The position numbers and the translations under genes were made by a program. Positions 5,202 to 5,660 of a stretch of 5,660 bases of DNA are shown piece after piece. Below the pieces are notes generated by a model that saw nothing but the letters and a program-made list of their open reading frames with translations, searched no databases and was not told the DNA's origin. Origin of the DNA: an uncultured Eubacteriales bacterium (GTDB lineage: Bacteria; Bacillota; Clostridia; Lachnospirales; Bianqueaceae). The stretch spans positions 1 through 5,660 of the forward strand of contig ONYR01000184.1 in assembly GCA_900322165.1 (NCBI GenBank), in the 5' to 3' direction. Each line of letters opens with the position of its first letter. Position 1 is the first letter of the stretch.

Positions 5202-5231
5202 TTGACGCAGTTTTTCGCTCTGGGCTATAAT
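5202..5231 (+). promoter_or_regulatory. Promoter of the GH3 gene
   Basis: TTGACG (5202-5207, 5 of 6 consensus) and consensus TATAAT (5226-5231) with an 18-bp spacer. Transcription would begin near 5238, giving a leader of about 54 nt. It shows the GH3 gene has its own promoter and need not depend on read-through from the DUF218 gene. Confidence 0.8.
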
Positions 5232-5256
5232 CAAAGTACTTATGACCGTTCGCATT

Positions 5257-5285
5257 GCCGGACTCCCGGCTGATTGATAAGGAGG
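5257..5285 (+). promoter_or_regulatory. Leader hairpin and ribosome binding site of the GH3 gene
   Basis: GCCGG (5257-5261) and CCGGC (5266-5270) form an all-GC 5-bp stem with an ACTC loop, 7 nt before TAAGGAGG (5278-5285). That near-perfect Shine-Dalgarno is 6 nt from ATG 5292 and fixes the start. A stem just upstream of a strong site may hold it open or protect the 5' end; this is inference. Confidence 0.5.
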
Positions 5286-5291
5286 TTTTCC

Positions 5292-5660
5292 ATGGTTGAT
5301 CTGCGCGCTAATCCGTTCTTTCTTGATGATGAAGGTGTCCGCTGGGTGGAAGAAACCTATGCGTCGATGTCCGAACACGAAAAAATCTGCCAGCTGTTTG
5401 TGGACCCGCTGATGGGCATGAGCCGCGAAGAGCTCAAGGACTTTCTCGCAAAATGGCCGATCGCCGGTATGAGCTTCCGCGGCGCTCAGTGGCCGATGGA
5501 AGAGACGCAGGATATCCTGCGCGAGCTCCAGAAGCTCTCCAAGATCCCCTACCTCATCGCTTCCGATACCGAAAGCGGTGCGCAGATGCCCCTGCGCGGC
5601 GGTACCTTTATCGCGACGCAGGCGCAGGCCGGTGCCACCGATGACCCGGAAGAAGTCGCC
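5292..5660 (+). CDS. Glycoside hydrolase family 3 protein (partial, N-terminal 123 residues)
   Basis: The start of a GH3 enzyme, a family of retaining beta-glucosidases, beta-xylosidases and beta-N-acetylhexosaminidases. The visible part is the first strands and helices of the GH3 barrel: WVEETYASMSEHEKICQLF at 18-36 is the usual helix plus K-Q-F signature, IAGM at 57-60 is the strand that precedes the first conserved glycine, IPYLIASDTESG at 85-96 corresponds to the family's D-x-E-G substrate-binding strand, and GATDDPE at 114-120 matches its GAT(R/N)D(P)E segment. The KH(F/I)PG motif, the nucleophile aspartate and the acid/base lie beyond the right edge. There is no signal peptide, so it should act in the cytoplasm on imported or recycled sugars. 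Substrate cannot be told from this fragment; the ESG in place of the common EGG and the lack of a secretion signal are compatible with a Firmicute-type beta-hexosaminidase or beta-glucosidase. Confidence 0.8.
   Translation, partial: MVDLRANPFFLDDEGVRWVEETYASMSEHEKICQLFVDPLMGMSREELKDFLAKWPIAGMSFRGAQWPMEETQDILRELQKLSKIPYLIASDTESGAQMPLRGGTFIATQAQAGATDDPEEVA

Noticed and set aside
5178..5378. Minus-strand 66-codon open frame across the GH3 promoter
   Set aside because: Overlaps a near-consensus plus-strand promoter, leader and start of the GH3 gene; no start signal or recognised motif.

Overview
The window looks like chromosomal DNA of a fermentative Firmicute (Bacillota), most likely a gut clostridial or erysipelotrichial lineage. 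It is moderately GC-rich, has strong AGGAGG-type ribosome binding sites and consensus TTGACA/TATAAT promoters, and its proteins resemble families seen in such bacteria. This placement is inference.

Left and centre (1-4286, minus strand): one four-gene operon for catabolism of the plant sulfosugar sulfoquinovose (SQ) by the sulfofructose transaldolase (sulfo-TAL) route. In transcription order it holds a near-consensus promoter (4286-4258), a leader of about 160 nt with two unusual repeat structures, a TalC/FSA-like 6-deoxy-6-sulfofructose transaldolase (4092-3406), a YihU-type NADH-dependent 3-sulfolactaldehyde (SLA) reductase of the 3-hydroxyisobutyrate dehydrogenase family (3366-2506), an SQ isomerase of the fucose/arabinose isomerase superfamily (2501-1146), and a GH31 sulfoquinovosidase of the YihQ type (1104 to beyond the left edge). 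Together they would release SQ from SQ-glycosides, isomerise it to sulfofructose, move the C3 glycerone unit onto glyceraldehyde-3-phosphate to give fructose-6-phosphate plus SLA, and reduce SLA to 2,3-dihydroxypropane-1-sulfonate (DHPS) to reoxidise NADH. No transporter or regulator lies in the window. The pathway itself is known (described in 2020 in Bacillus/Priestia and gut Firmicutes). What is unusual is in the details: the conserved sulfonate-binding arginine of the sulfoquinovosidase reads as glutamine, the phosphate-site residues of the transaldolase are remodelled, and the leader carries three tandem 12-bp operator-like palindromes plus an interleaved A-B-A'-B' inverted repeat.

Intergenic region (4093-4448): the divergent control region. 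It has a self-complementary ATTATAAT that gives a -10 on both strands, and a tract of degenerate 24-bp repeats with four evenly placed C4 runs (a G-quadruplex motif on the minus strand).

Right (4449-5660, plus strand): a membrane-anchored DUF218/YdcF-family protein, then, behind its own strong promoter, the 5' part of a cytoplasmic GH3 glycoside hydrolase that runs off the right edge. No clear functional link between these two and the sulfosugar operon can be shown from the sequence.
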